This document shows, piece after piece, positions 18,482 to 27,207 of a DNA stretch of 64,000 nt. The notes below the pieces were generated by a model that searched no databases, was not told the origin of the DNA, and worked only from the letters and a program-made list of their open reading frames with translations. Position 1 is the stretch's first letter, and every line of letters begins with the position of its first letter. The stretch comes from Blattabacterium cuenoti. Its GTDB lineage: Bacteria; Bacteroidota; Bacteroidia; Flavobacteriales; Blattabacteriaceae. The DNA is taken from assembly GCF_014252275.1 (NCBI RefSeq), contig NZ_CP059214.1, positions 1,906 to 65,905 of the forward strand, given 5' to 3'. A program made the position numbers and the translations under genes.

Positions 18482-21379
18482 ATGAAAGAGGATTGCGTTA
18501 AAAACATACAATTTTTTCATAGACATATTGGTCCATCTTCCAAGGAAAGAAAAGAAATGCTGAAAGTATTAAAATGTTCTTCTATAAAAAACTTTGTAAA
18601 AAAATCAATTCCTAATGATGTACTGATTAATAAAAAATTAAATATCCCAAATGCTATTTCTGAATATCATTATCTCAATCATATCCACAAAATAGGTAAA
18701 AGAAACAAAATTTTTTATTCCTATATAGGTTTAGGATATAAAAATACCATTACTCCTAGTGTAATTCAGAGAAATATATTGGAAAATCCTGGATGGTACA
18801 CTTCATATACTCCTTATCAATCGGAAATATCTCAAGGTCGTTTAGAAGCATTAATCAATTTTCAAACTATGATATCTGATCTTACTGGAATGAAAATAAG
18901 CAATGCCTCTATGTTAGATGAATCTTCTTCAGCGGCAGATGCAATGTTTATGATTTATTGCGAAAAAAAAATAAATAAGAAACAAAACAATAATGAATTT
19001 TATTTTTTTGTTTCAGATGAAGTATTTTTATATACTTTTTTTTCTATTCAAACAAGATGTGATGGTCTTGGAATTAAGGTAATAAGAGATTCATATCATA
19101 ATTTAAAAAATTATGAACATATTAAAATATTTGGATTGTTATTATCCTATCCTTCTTGTTATGGAGAAGTCCATGATTATTACGATATCATTCAATATTC
19201 GAAAAAAAAACATATATCCATCATAGTCACTACAGAACTTTTTTCATTATGTTTATTAACCCCCCCTGGAGAATGGGGCGCAGATGTTGTAGTTGGTTCC
19301 AGTCAATCTTTTGGAATCCCGATGGGATATGGGGGCCCATATGCAGGATTTTTTTCAACAATTGAAAAATACAAAAGATTTCTTCCAGGAAGAATTATTG
19401 GAATTTCTAAGGATAGAATGAACAAAACTGCATTCCGCATGTCTTTGCAAACCAGAGAGCAGCATATAAAAAGAAACAAAGCAACTTCTAATATTTGTAC
19501 ATCACAAGTATTACCCGCTATTATGGCCTCGATGTATGCAGTATATCATGGAAAAAAAGGATTATTAAAAATAGCGAAAAATATTCATTATTGGACAAAA
19601 AAATTAGATTTAGAATTAAAAAATAAGATTCAATGTGTTAATCAAATAAACCAATATTATTTTGATACTTTACAAATTAAAACCAATTTTTCTAATTCCA
19701 TCATCAGATATTTTTCAGAAAAAAAAAAGATAAATTTTCAATATATCGATAAAAATCATCTTACCATTACATTAGATGAAACAACTTCTTATTCTGATAT
19801 CAAACGTATTTTGTCTATTTTTAAAAAAGTTGATGAAAAAAAATATAATAACTCTTTATTTCAAAAAAAAATAATATATGATAAAAAAATATATGAAAAA
19901 ATTCCAAATTCCCTAAAAAGAACATCAAATTTTTTATCTCATAAAATCTTTAATCAATATCATTCAGAAAATGAACTGACACGTTATATAAAGAGACTAG
20001 AAAATAAAGATCTTTCATTAAATCATTCAATGATTCCATTAGGATCTTGTACTATGAAATTAAATTCTCCGACAGAATTATTTTCTTTAAGTCAACGTGA
20101 ATGGAGAGATATTCATCCATTTTCACCTAAAAATCAGTCTCTTGGATATTCTTTCATTATTAATAATTTATCAAAATATTTAAAAAATATTACAGGATTA
20201 TCGGGAATTTCCTTTCAACCAAAATCAGGAGCTCAAGGAGAATATACTGGATTAATGGTTATAAAAAATTATCAAAAATCCTTAGGAGAAATGAAAAGAA
20301 ACGTTGTTTTAATTCCTTCTTCATCTCACGGTACCAATCCCGCTTCAGCTATCATGGCAGGAATGAAAGTAATTTTTATTAATACAAAAACAGATGGAAC
20401 CATTGATATGAACGATTTTATCCAAAAGGTAAAAGAATATAAAAACTCCTTATCATCACTTATGATTACCTATCCATCGACTTATGGTATATACGAACCT
20501 GATATTAAAAATATAATAGAAATTATTCATGAATATAAAGGTCAAGTATATATGGATGGAGCGAACATGAATGCTCAAATTGGATTAATTAAACCTTCAA
20601 CTTTAGGAATTGATGTATGTCACCTAAATCTTCACAAAACGTTTGCTATTCCACATGGAGGAGGAGGACCGGGAATGGGGCCTATTTGTGTAGATTCACA
20701 TTTAATTCCATTCCTACCTATTCATCCATTTCAAAAGAAAAAAATCAACAAAAAAGAGCAAATATTATCCGTATCCTCTTCTCCATATGGATCCCCAATG
20801 ATATTAACTATTTCTTATGCTTACATTCGTTTATTAGGATCTTATGGAATGAAAAAATGTACAGAAATATCTCTATTAAATGCTAACTATATAAAAGAAA
20901 AATTGAAAAATGATTATGAAATTTTATATACAGGAAAAAATCATATGGTTGCTCATGAACTAGTGATTAATTGTCAAGAGTTTAAAAAAATAGGGATAGA
21001 TGTTACAGATATTGCTAAAAGAATGATAGATTATGGATTTCATGCACCTACGGTATCTTTTCCTAAAGTAGGATGCATGATGATAGAACCTACTGAAAGC
21101 GAATCTAAAGAAGAAATCGATCGTTTTATTGAAACTCTTATAAATATAAGAAAAGAAATAAAAGAAGTAGAAGAAGGAATCTTTTCTGAGAAAGAAAACG
21201 TATTAAAAAATGCTCCTCACAGTATTGATACTTTAACAAAAGATCATTGGAATTATCCTTATAGTAGAAAAAAAGCGGCTTATCCATTAAATTGGATTAA
21301 AAATAGAAAATTTTGGACGAAAGTTGATCGGATCAATGATGCCTATGGAGATAGAAATTTGATATGTTGTTGTAACTAA
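18482..21379 (+). CDS. gcvP: Glycine dehydrogenase (decarboxylating), P-protein
   Basis: PLP-dependent P-protein of the glycine cleavage system, which decarboxylates glycine and passes the aminomethyl group to the H-protein. It is a single 965-aa chain containing both the N-terminal and C-terminal halves. The start HRHIGPSSKE is typical, and the PLP lysine lies in NLHKTFAIPHGGGGPGMGP in the second half. Its 3' end overlaps tsaD by 4 nt. The other glycine cleavage genes (gcvT, gcvH) are not in this window. Confidence 0.96.
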   Translation: MKEDCVKNIQFFHRHIGPSSKERKEMLKVLKCSSIKNFVKKSIPNDVLINKKLNIPNAISEYHYLNHIHKIGKRNKIFYSYIGLGYKNTITPSVIQRNILENPGWYTSYTPYQSEISQGRLEALINFQTMISDLTGMKISNASMLDESSSAADAMFMIYCEKKINKKQNNNEFYFFVSDEVFLYTFFSIQTRCDGLGIKVIRDSYHNLKNYEHIKIFGLLLSYPSCYGEVHDYYDIIQYSKKKHISIIVTTELFSLCLLTPPGEWGADVVVGSSQSFGIPMGYGGPYAGFFSTIEKYKRFLPGRIIGISKDRMNKTAFRMSLQTREQHIKRNKATSNICTSQVLPAIMASMYAVYHGKKGLLKIAKNIHYWTKKLDLELKNKIQCVNQINQYYFDTLQIKTNFSNSIIRYFSEKKKINFQYIDKNHLTITLDETTSYSDIKRILSIFKKVDEKKYNNSLFQKKIIYDKKIYEKIPNSLKRTSNFLSHKIFNQYHSENELTRYIKRLENKDLSLNHSMIPLGSCTMKLNSPTELFSLSQREWRDIHPFSPKNQSLGYSFIINNLSKYLKNITGLSGISFQPKSGAQGEYTGLMVIKNYQKSLGEMKRNVVLIPSSSHGTNPASAIMAGMKVIFINTKTDGTIDMNDFIQKVKEYKNSLSSLMITYPSTYGIYEPDIKNIIEIIHEYKGQVYMDGANMNAQIGLIKPSTLGIDVCHLNLHKTFAIPHGGGGPGMGPICVDSHLIPFLPIHPFQKKKINKKEQILSVSSSPYGSPMILTISYAYIRLLGSYGMKKCTEISLLNANYIKEKLKNDYEILYTGKNHMVAHELVINCQEFKKIGIDVTDIAKRMIDYGFHAPTVSFPKVGCMMIEPTESESKEEIDRFIETLINIRKEIKEVEEGIFSEKENVLKNAPHSIDTLTKDHWNYPYSRKKAAYPLNWIKNRKFWTKVDRINDAYGDRNLICCCN

Positions 21380-22440
21380 AATTTTTTGAATTTAGAAAAA
21401 GGTAAATAATTTTTTATATCCAAATCAGAATCAAATAATCTTTTTTCATATTTAATAACACCTGCAATTGCGATCATCGCACCATTATCAGTTGTATATT
21501 CTTTTTTTGGTAAAAATAATCTCCAACAACAATATTTTTTAGAAAATGATGTAAATGTTCTCCTAATTTCATTATTAGATGAAACACCTCCTGATAATAC
21601 AACTCTAAAAATTTTAGTAGATAAAGTTGCTTTATGAACTTTTTCTAAAAGAATTTCTGCTATAATTTTTTGTATTGAAGCGCATAGATCATGAATATTT
21701 CTTTTTATAAAAAGTGAATCTTTTTTTAATTCCTTTTTTATATATTGAGAAATATTGCTTATTAAACCACTAAAACTAAAATTTAGTCCTTTTACTAATG
21801 GTTTAACAAATGTAAATTTTTTTTTATCTCCTCCTTTTGCAAACAATTCAATCATAGGACCACCAGGATAATAAAATCCCAACATTTTTGCAATTTTATC
21901 AAATGTATTTCCTACCGATTCATCTAACGATGATCCCAATATTTTCATTTGAAAATAATCGTTTACTTCTATAATTTGGGTATGTCCTCCGCTAATTACC
22001 AAACCTAAAAATGGGAATTTAGGATATAAATTATTCATGTTTGAATTTTTTATAAAATGAACAAGTAAATGTGCTTGTATATGGTTAATCTTTAAAAGAG
22101 GAACTCCTAATCCTAAAGATAAAGATCTAGCAAAAGCTGTACCTACCAATAAAGATCCTATTAATCCGGGACCTAACGTAAAAGAAATAGCATGGATATA
22201 ATTCATATTTATTTTTGCTTTTTTTATTGCTTTTTTGAAAGCTAATGGTAAGTTTTTTTCATGGTGTCTTGCGGCTAATTCAGGAACTACTCCACCATAT
22301 TTTTTATGAATTTTCTGTGAAAGCACAATATTGGATAATATAATTCTTCCTTTAGCTACAGAAATTCCCGTATCATCACATGATGATTCAATTCCTATAA
22401 TAATAGGATTTTCATTAAAATTTTTTTTACAAATCAACAT
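21376..22440 (-). CDS. tsaD: tRNA N6-threonylcarbamoyladenosine synthase subunit TsaD
   Basis: Catalytic subunit that transfers the threonylcarbamoyl group to A37 of ANN-decoding tRNAs. The 354-aa protein has the ASKHA fold signatures IGIESSCDDTGISV, the metal-binding HIQAH pair, FLGLVISGGHTQI, the GNTFDKIAKMLG region and VLSGGVSSNNEIR. Its partner TsaB is encoded at 60.3 kb in this window; TsaE and TsaC are not seen here. Confidence 0.96.
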   Translation of the reverse strand: MLICKKNFNENPIIIGIESSCDDTGISVAKGRIILSNIVLSQKIHKKYGGVVPELAARHHEKNLPLAFKKAIKKAKINMNYIHAISFTLGPGLIGSLLVGTAFARSLSLGLGVPLLKINHIQAHLLVHFIKNSNMNNLYPKFPFLGLVISGGHTQIIEVNDYFQMKILGSSLDESVGNTFDKIAKMLGFYYPGGPMIELFAKGGDKKKFTFVKPLVKGLNFSFSGLISNISQYIKKELKKDSLFIKRNIHDLCASIQKIIAEILLEKVHKATLSTKIFRVVLSGGVSSNNEIRRTFTSFSKKYCCWRLFLPKKEYTTDNGAMIAIAGVIKYEKRLFDSDLDIKNYLPFSKFKKF

Positions 22441-22765
22441 ACTTAAAACAAGTCATTGAAAACATCGAATATGTGAAAATACATTTGAATAAAACGACGC
22501 ATACAAATAAAAAGATCAACAACAAAATTATTATGGATGAAAATAGGATTCTAAAATTGATGATTGTACCTTTAATATTAGAACAAATAATAATTAAATA
22601 AATGAATCTTAAAAAAGATCAATGTTCATTATTTTCTTTTTTTTATAAAGAAAATTGAAACTTTATAAAGTTTTTAAAAATTTATTCATATTTTTCAATT
22701 CGATATTTATAATATACAAAAACTACAAGAATTTTTTTATTAAATTTATACTTTTGATTTTTTAA
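22441..22765. other. Divergent intergenic region tsaD-tRNA cluster
   Basis: About 325 nt without a credible gene; the longest ATG frame noticed is a 22-codon one at 22533-22601. It holds a perfect 16-nt palindrome AAACTTTATAAAGTTT at 22658-22673 and presumably the promoters for tsaD (leftward) and the tRNAs (rightward). Confidence 0.5.
22749..22756 (+). promoter_or_regulatory. Candidate -7 promoter element for the tRNA cluster
   Basis: TACTTTTG fits the Bacteroidetes -7 consensus TAnnTTTG and ends 9 nt before the 5' end of tRNA-Ser, an ideal distance for transcription to start at or near the tRNA. A clear -33 element is not seen. Confidence 0.45.
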
Positions 22766-22850
22766 GGAGAGTTGCCGGAGTGGTTAACGGAACAGTTTGC
22801 TAAACTGTCGGCATAATAATGCCGCGTGGGTTCGAATCCCACATTCTCCG
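22766..22850 (+). tRNA. tRNA-Ser (GCU)
   Basis: An 85-nt class II tRNA with a long variable arm. The acceptor GGAGAGT pairs with ATTCTCC, the anticodon loop holds GCT within a CAGTT/AACTG stem, and the T-arm reads GGGTTCGAATCCC. CCA is not encoded. It reads AGC/AGU serine codons and is first of three tRNAs spaced 8 nt apart. Confidence 0.97.
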
Positions 22851-22858
22851 CATTATTA

Positions 22859-22933
22859 CGGGGTATAGCGTAGTTTGGTTATCGCGCCTGGTTTGGGACC
22901 AGGAGATCGTAGGTTCAAATCCTGCTACCCCGA
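22859..22933 (+). tRNA. tRNA-Pro (UGG)
   Basis: A 75-nt tRNA. The acceptor CGGGGTA pairs with TACCCCG, with discriminator A. The anticodon stem is CCTGG/CCAGG with TGG in the loop, and the T-arm carries GGTTCAAATCC. CCA is not encoded. Confidence 0.97.
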
Positions 22934-22941
22934 TATATAAA

Positions 22942-23015
22942 GGTCACGTAGCTCAAATGGATAGAGCAACTGCCTTCTAAGCAGTAGGTTACAGGTTCAA
23001 ATCCTGTCGTGATCA
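22942..23015 (+). tRNA. tRNA-Arg (UCU)
   Basis: A 74-nt tRNA. The acceptor GGTCACG pairs with CGTGATC (one G-U pair). The anticodon stem is ACTGC/GCAGT with TCT in the loop, and the T-arm carries GGTTCAAATCC. CCA is not encoded. Its last 19 nt (T-arm 3' side and acceptor) also encode the end of clpP on the opposite strand. Confidence 0.97.
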
Positions 23016-23689
23016 TTTCTCTTTCTACTTTTTAATACATCATCAATCATTCCATATTCTTTAGCTTCTTCAGAAGTCATCCAACAATCTCTATCTGCAT
23101 CTTTTGAAATTTGTTCGAAAGAAACTCCTGAATGATAAGAAAGAATATTATAAAGTTCTTTTTTCAACTTTAAAATTTCTCGAACTGTAATTTCCATATC
23201 TGTCGCTTGTCCTTCTATTCTTCCTAATGGTTGATGGATCATAACTCGAGAATGCTGTAATGCAGACCTCTTATGTTTAACACCCGCACATAACAATATA
23301 GCTGCCATTGATCCTGCCATACCGGTGCAGATGGTAATTACATCGGGTTCTACCATTTGCATGGTATCATATATTCCCAATCCTGAATAAACATCTCCTC
23401 CAGGAGAATTAATATAGATTTGTATATCTTTTTCGGAATCTGTAGATTGCAAAAACAATAATTGAGCTTGTATAATATTTGCTATTTGATCATTGATTGG
23501 GGTTCCTAAAAAAATTATACGATCCATCATAAGACGAGAAAAAACATCCATTTGTGCAACATTTAATTTTCTTTCTTCAACAATATATGGCGTCATAAGT
23601 TTTATATAATCGCTTATATTTAAGCTATTTATATTTTTATGTTTAGTAGCATATTGTATGAATTCTTTCGATTCTTTATTACAATTCAT
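22997..23689 (-). CDS. clpP: ATP-dependent Clp protease proteolytic subunit
   Basis: Serine protease that forms the degradation chamber used by Clp ATPases. The catalytic triad is S127 (GMAGSMAA), H152 (MIHQPLG) and D201 (ADRDCWMT). At 230 aa it is slightly longer than average because of an N-terminal extension. The last five residues and the stop are encoded inside the convergent tRNA-Arg gene. A natural partner is the ClpC encoded at 42.5 kb, and tmRNA-tagged proteins are expected substrates. Confidence 0.96.
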   Translation of the reverse strand: MNCNKESKEFIQYATKHKNINSLNISDYIKLMTPYIVEERKLNVAQMDVFSRLMMDRIIFLGTPINDQIANIIQAQLLFLQSTDSEKDIQIYINSPGGDVYSGLGIYDTMQMVEPDVITICTGMAGSMAAILLCAGVKHKRSALQHSRVMIHQPLGRIEGQATDMEITVREILKLKKELYNILSYHSGVSFEQISKDADRDCWMTSEEAKEYGMIDDVLKSRKRNDHDRI

Positions 23690-23749
23690 TTTATATATTA
23701 GTATTTATCAGGTTAAAGTTACTTAAGTTATATGAAATAAATTTTGGAT

Positions 23750-25249
23750 ATGCATAAAGAATTGAAAAAGAAAAAAAAAAAAGAAGATCTCGTATACAAA
23801 AAATTAGCAATACAAACTATCATTTATACCATAGGATCTTTTCTTCCAAAAATTATGAATTATGCACTCTTAAAATTTTTTACTATTTCTTTGAAACAAT
23901 ACGAATTTTCTTTGTATTCAGATATGTATTCTCTTTCTTTTCTGCTTATAGGATTTCTCTCTTTTGGATTAGAAAATACTTATTTTAGATTTCTTTATAA
24001 AAGAAGTTATAAAAAAAAAATCGTTTTTTCAACAAGTATCATTGTTCAATTATTAATTAACCTTTTTTTTCTATTCATTGCTATAAATTCTATTGAATAT
24101 TTAACGAATTTATTAGGATATTCTCATCATAAAGAATATTTTTTAATGTTTTTTCTTATAATATTTTTTGATACAAGTTGTATTGTTCCTATGGCATGGT
24201 TTCGCATCAATGAAAAACCCTTTTTTCATACATCTGTCAATGTAATTATCACATTAGTGCAATCAATTGTAATTACATATATGTTTGTCTGTCATAAAAA
24301 TAATATTTTACATGAAAAAAGTTGTTTTTTTTTTCTTTATAATTTAGTCAATTCTTTTACAGATCAAACAGGATATATTTTTTTTTCAAATGTAGTTTCT
24401 TCTTTATGCAATTTTTTACTTATTCTTCCTATTATTATCAATGAGGTTTCCTTGACTAAATTTAACAAATTCATTGCATTAGAAATGTTAAGATATGGTT
24501 TTCCTATTATGCTTGGAACTATTGCATTTTCTGTAAATGAAAATTTAGATAAAATATTGATCAAAAGATGGGTTTCAGATGAGGTAAATGGATCTTATTC
24601 TGCTTGTTATAAAATAGCGGCTTTTATGAGTTTATATATAAGAATTTTTCGTTTAGGAATTGAACCATTTCTTTTTAAAAAATCTGGTGATACTAATGCA
24701 AAACATTATTATGAAGAAGTAATATATTTTTTTATATTGTTCGGATTAATTTTCTATGTCTTAATATGTGGAAATATTTCTTTTGTTACGGAATTTTTAA
24801 TAGACAAAAAGTATCATTTTGCTATATCTATTATTCCAATTATCATGATGGGGAATTTATTTTTAGGAATTTATACCAATTTATCGATTTTATATAAAAC
24901 TATGGATAAACCCATTATAGGAACTTATATATCCATGATAGGAGTGATTGTTACATTATTTTTCAATATAATTTTTATTATCATTCCCAATAGAAGTTTC
25001 ATGATTCCTGCATGGGGGACTTTAGTATCCTATGGATGTATGCTTTTAGTTTTATTTTTTTGGATAAAAAGAAATGTTATTCAATTTTTTAGTGAAATAA
25101 AGAGTATTATTCTGCATTTTATTTTTGCAATTTTTATAGTATATGTTTCATATAGGAGTGATTGTATGTATTTTAGATTTTTTTTACAATGTTTATATTT
25201 AATCACTATTTTTTCTATTGAAAAGAAAAGGTTTTTAAATTTATTATAA
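23750..25249 (+). CDS. Polysaccharide/lipid-linked oligosaccharide flippase-like membrane protein
   Basis: Integral membrane protein (about 499 aa) with roughly 12-14 hydrophobic segments, resembling the Wzx/MATE (MVF) superfamily that flips lipid-linked saccharides. The start is the ATG at 23750 or a TTG six bases earlier. Right after the start a run of 12 A (23771-23782) encodes a lysine stretch. In Flavobacteria a protein of this family precedes dut and a nucleotidyltransferase, as here, which supports the assignment. Substrate unknown. Confidence 0.8.
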   Translation: MHKELKKKKKKEDLVYKKLAIQTIIYTIGSFLPKIMNYALLKFFTISLKQYEFSLYSDMYSLSFLLIGFLSFGLENTYFRFLYKRSYKKKIVFSTSIIVQLLINLFFLFIAINSIEYLTNLLGYSHHKEYFLMFFLIIFFDTSCIVPMAWFRINEKPFFHTSVNVIITLVQSIVITYMFVCHKNNILHEKSCFFFLYNLVNSFTDQTGYIFFSNVVSSLCNFLLILPIIINEVSLTKFNKFIALEMLRYGFPIMLGTIAFSVNENLDKILIKRWVSDEVNGSYSACYKIAAFMSLYIRIFRLGIEPFLFKKSGDTNAKHYYEEVIYFFILFGLIFYVLICGNISFVTEFLIDKKYHFAISIIPIIMMGNLFLGIYTNLSILYKTMDKPIIGTYISMIGVIVTLFFNIIFIIIPNRSFMIPAWGTLVSYGCMLLVLFFWIKRNVIQFFSEIKSIILHFIFAIFIVYVSYRSDCMYFRFFLQCLYLITIFSIEKKRFLNLL

Positions 25250-25256
25250 AATTTTC

Positions 25257-25616
25257 ATGACTGTTTCGCATCTTAAAAAAAAAGATCAATTAATTTTAAT
25301 TGCACATATTGATCAATCTATCGTAATTCAACATTTAGAAAGAATAAAAATATCAACAAAATTTTTCATTGATCCTCATTATTTTTTCTTTTTAAAAAAA
25401 GTTTTTATCAATACATTATGTGTTATGCATATTGATAATAAAAATCAAATTCAAGTTATAGTAATAAACGTTTATTCTAAAAAAATTATTATCAATCCTT
25501 TTGATCAATTAGTAATCATAGATTGTAGAATTCCTAAAAAAATTAAATGTAAAGAAAGTTCTCTATTGAGTCATAGTAAAAGAGGGAACCATTGCTTTGG
25601 AAGTACTGGAATATGA
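25257..25616 (+). CDS. dut: Decayed dUTPase-like protein
   Basis: A 119-aa protein, shorter than the usual 140-150 aa of trimeric dUTPases. The C-terminal arm SKRGNHCFGSTGI matches motif V (RGxGGFGSTG), and the segment from CVMHIDNKNQIQVIVIN to INPFDQLVIID aligns with motifs III and IV. In motif III the catalytic aspartate of the usual G-[VI]-I-D-x-D-Y is replaced (V-M-H-I-D-N), and the PRSGLA motif II is not recognisable. Position between flippase and nucleotidyltransferase matches dut in Flavobacteria. It is probably inactive or repurposed, although the frame is open. Confidence 0.7.
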   Translation: MTVSHLKKKDQLILIAHIDQSIVIQHLERIKISTKFFIDPHYFFFLKKVFINTLCVMHIDNKNQIQVIVINVYSKKIIINPFDQLVIIDCRIPKKIKCKESSLLSHSKRGNHCFGSTGI

Positions 25617-25646
25617 AATATTTATCTATTAACATTAAAAATCAAC

Positions 25647-26681
25647 ATGAAAATCATTATCCCTATGGCTGGAAATGCCGTTCGTTTGTATCCTCATACA
25701 TTAAATACAATCAAACCATTGGTTTCTATTGCAGGAAAAACGATTTTGAAAAGATTGATGGAAAATTTAAATAAACTTATAAACACTTTTTCAATAAAAG
25801 AAATTATATTTATCATTCCTCCTTGTAAAGAACAAATCAAAAAAGATTTAATAAAGTTTTCAAAAAATATCGGATTAGTTCCTATTATATATTATCAAAA
25901 AGTACCCATTGGTACTGCGGATGCATTATTAAAAGCTCATAAATCCTTAATAGGCCCTATTATTATTGCTTTTTCTGATACGTTATTTTATCATTTTTCT
26001 TTGGAAAAAGAGATTCAACAACAAGAAAAACAATGTGATGGTATTGTTTGGACCAAAAAAGTAAAAAATCCTCATTCTTTTGGAGTAGTGCAGTGTCATA
26101 CATCAGGAATAATTTCTCATTTTGTAGAAAAACCAAAAAATTTTCAATCTAATTTGGCTATTATTGGTCTTTATTATTTCAAAAACAGTTGTTTACTTAA
26201 AAGAGAATTACAATTATTACAAGATACTTTTAAATGGATTGAAAAAAAAGAATATCAATTAACATACGTTTTAGAAAGCATGAGAAAGAAAGGAATTATT
26301 TTTATCAATCATCAAGTAAGTTTATGGTTAGATTTTGGTAACAAGGAAAGAACGATTTCCTCAAATTCTAAAATACTTTCTATTGAATCTAAAAGATCAG
26401 AATTGATTCATAAAGACGTAAGCATTGTAAATAGTTTAATCATTAAACCATGTTATATTGGAAAAAAAACAATTATTGAAAATAGCATAATTGGTCCTTA
26501 TGTCTCTATTGGAAAATATACAATAATAAAAAAAAGTAACATTAGAAGATCTATTATTCAAGATTATACAAATATATCTAACGTAATTTTAGATGATAGT
26601 ATAATTGGAAATTCTTCTATCGTTAAAGATGTGGTAAAAAAAATTAATATAGGAGATTATTCAAATATTAATATAATATAA
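25647..26681 (+). CDS. Sugar-phosphate nucleotidyltransferase with left-handed beta-helix tail
   Basis: A 344-aa protein with an N-terminal nucleotidyltransferase domain (residues 1 to about 235) and a C-terminal hexapeptide-repeat part (isoleucine-rich turns such as IGKKTIIENSIIGPYVSIGKYTIIKKS). The nucleotide-binding loop reads MAGNAVRLYPHT, whereas the family consensus is close to MAGxGSRLRPHT, so the second glycine and second arginine are lost; KPLVSIAGK that follows is normal. The sugar substrate cannot be deduced. It starts 30 nt after the dut-like gene and is likely co-transcribed. Confidence 0.82.
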   Translation: MKIIIPMAGNAVRLYPHTLNTIKPLVSIAGKTILKRLMENLNKLINTFSIKEIIFIIPPCKEQIKKDLIKFSKNIGLVPIIYYQKVPIGTADALLKAHKSLIGPIIIAFSDTLFYHFSLEKEIQQQEKQCDGIVWTKKVKNPHSFGVVQCHTSGIISHFVEKPKNFQSNLAIIGLYYFKNSCLLKRELQLLQDTFKWIEKKEYQLTYVLESMRKKGIIFINHQVSLWLDFGNKERTISSNSKILSIESKRSELIHKDVSIVNSLIIKPCYIGKKTIIENSIIGPYVSIGKYTIIKKSNIRRSIIQDYTNISNVILDDSIIGNSSIVKDVVKKINIGDYSNINII

Positions 26682-26702
26682 AAAAATCGTAATTTTTTTG
26701 AT

Positions 26703-26710
26703 TATATTTG
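26703..26710 (+). promoter_or_regulatory. Candidate -7 promoter element for tatA
   Basis: TATATTTG, an exact TAnnTTTG match, lies 19 nt before the tatA start. No clear -33 element is seen, so chance occurrence is possible. Confidence 0.3.
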
Positions 26711-26729
26711 ATATAAAAATTCCATATAC

Positions 26730-26921
26730 ATGGTTTTTATTATTACCCTACTTGGAACTTTCGGAACTTCGGAAATTGTTGTTATTGTTATTCTTGCACT
26801 TTTACTTTTTGGTGGAAAAAAGATACCAGAATTAATGAGAGGATTAGGAACAGGTTTAAAAGAATTTAGAAAGGCTTCTGAGGAAAAAAGTCCTGATTCT
26901 TCTGAATCGGACGAAAAATAA
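26730..26921 (+). CDS. tatA: Sec-independent translocase subunit TatA/TatE
   Basis: A 63-aa protein with the classic TatA layout: a short N-terminal membrane helix (about residues 13-28), a [14 protein letters not shown] hinge with an amphipathic helix (GLKEFRKA), and an acidic polar tail. It would help export folded proteins with twin-arginine signals; ActB at 51 kb carries such a signal (SRRDFLKW). TatC is not in this window. A longer frame on the opposite strand is its antisense shadow. Confidence 0.9.
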   Translation: MVFIITLLGTFGTSEIVVIVILALLLFGGKKIPELMRGLGTGLKEFRKASEEKSPDSSESDEK

Positions 26922-26926
26922 ATAGT

Positions 26927-26950
26927 ATTATTTTCAAATTTGAAAATAAT
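26927..26950. terminator. Perfect 24-nt palindrome after tatA
   Basis: Bases 26927-26950 are a perfect palindrome (12-nt arms, ATTATTTTCAAA and its complement) starting 5 nt after the tatA stop. It is the best candidate 3' hairpin for the tatA transcript, although it is AT-rich and lacks a following T-run. Confidence 0.45.
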
Positions 26951-27207
26951 GAAATTAAGAACAACATAAACATTTATCAAACTTATTTTTTAGGATTTAT
27001 AAATAAAATATAGAAAATCGATTTTATTTGGTTCTTATTCCATCATGAACATTAAATAGGAAATTGATATTAACATGTTCAAATAAAATAGTTTTATTCA
27101 AGAAATATTTTGAAAAACAATTGCTTTAAAAAGAACGTTAAATCATATAAAATATTCATAGCGATGGACTTTTCATTTCATGAAAAATTTTGTAAATATT
27201 CAAAACT
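26951..27207. other. Intergenic region tatA-recA
   Basis: About 257 nt without recognisable genes. It should hold the recA promoter. I see neither a full Bacteroidetes promoter nor a LexA-like operator. Confidence 0.4.

Noticed and set aside
22533-22601. 22-codon frame upstream of the tRNA cluster
   Set aside because: Too short and without supporting signals.
26702-26980. 92-codon minus-strand frame over tatA
   Set aside because: Antisense to a clear TatA protein.
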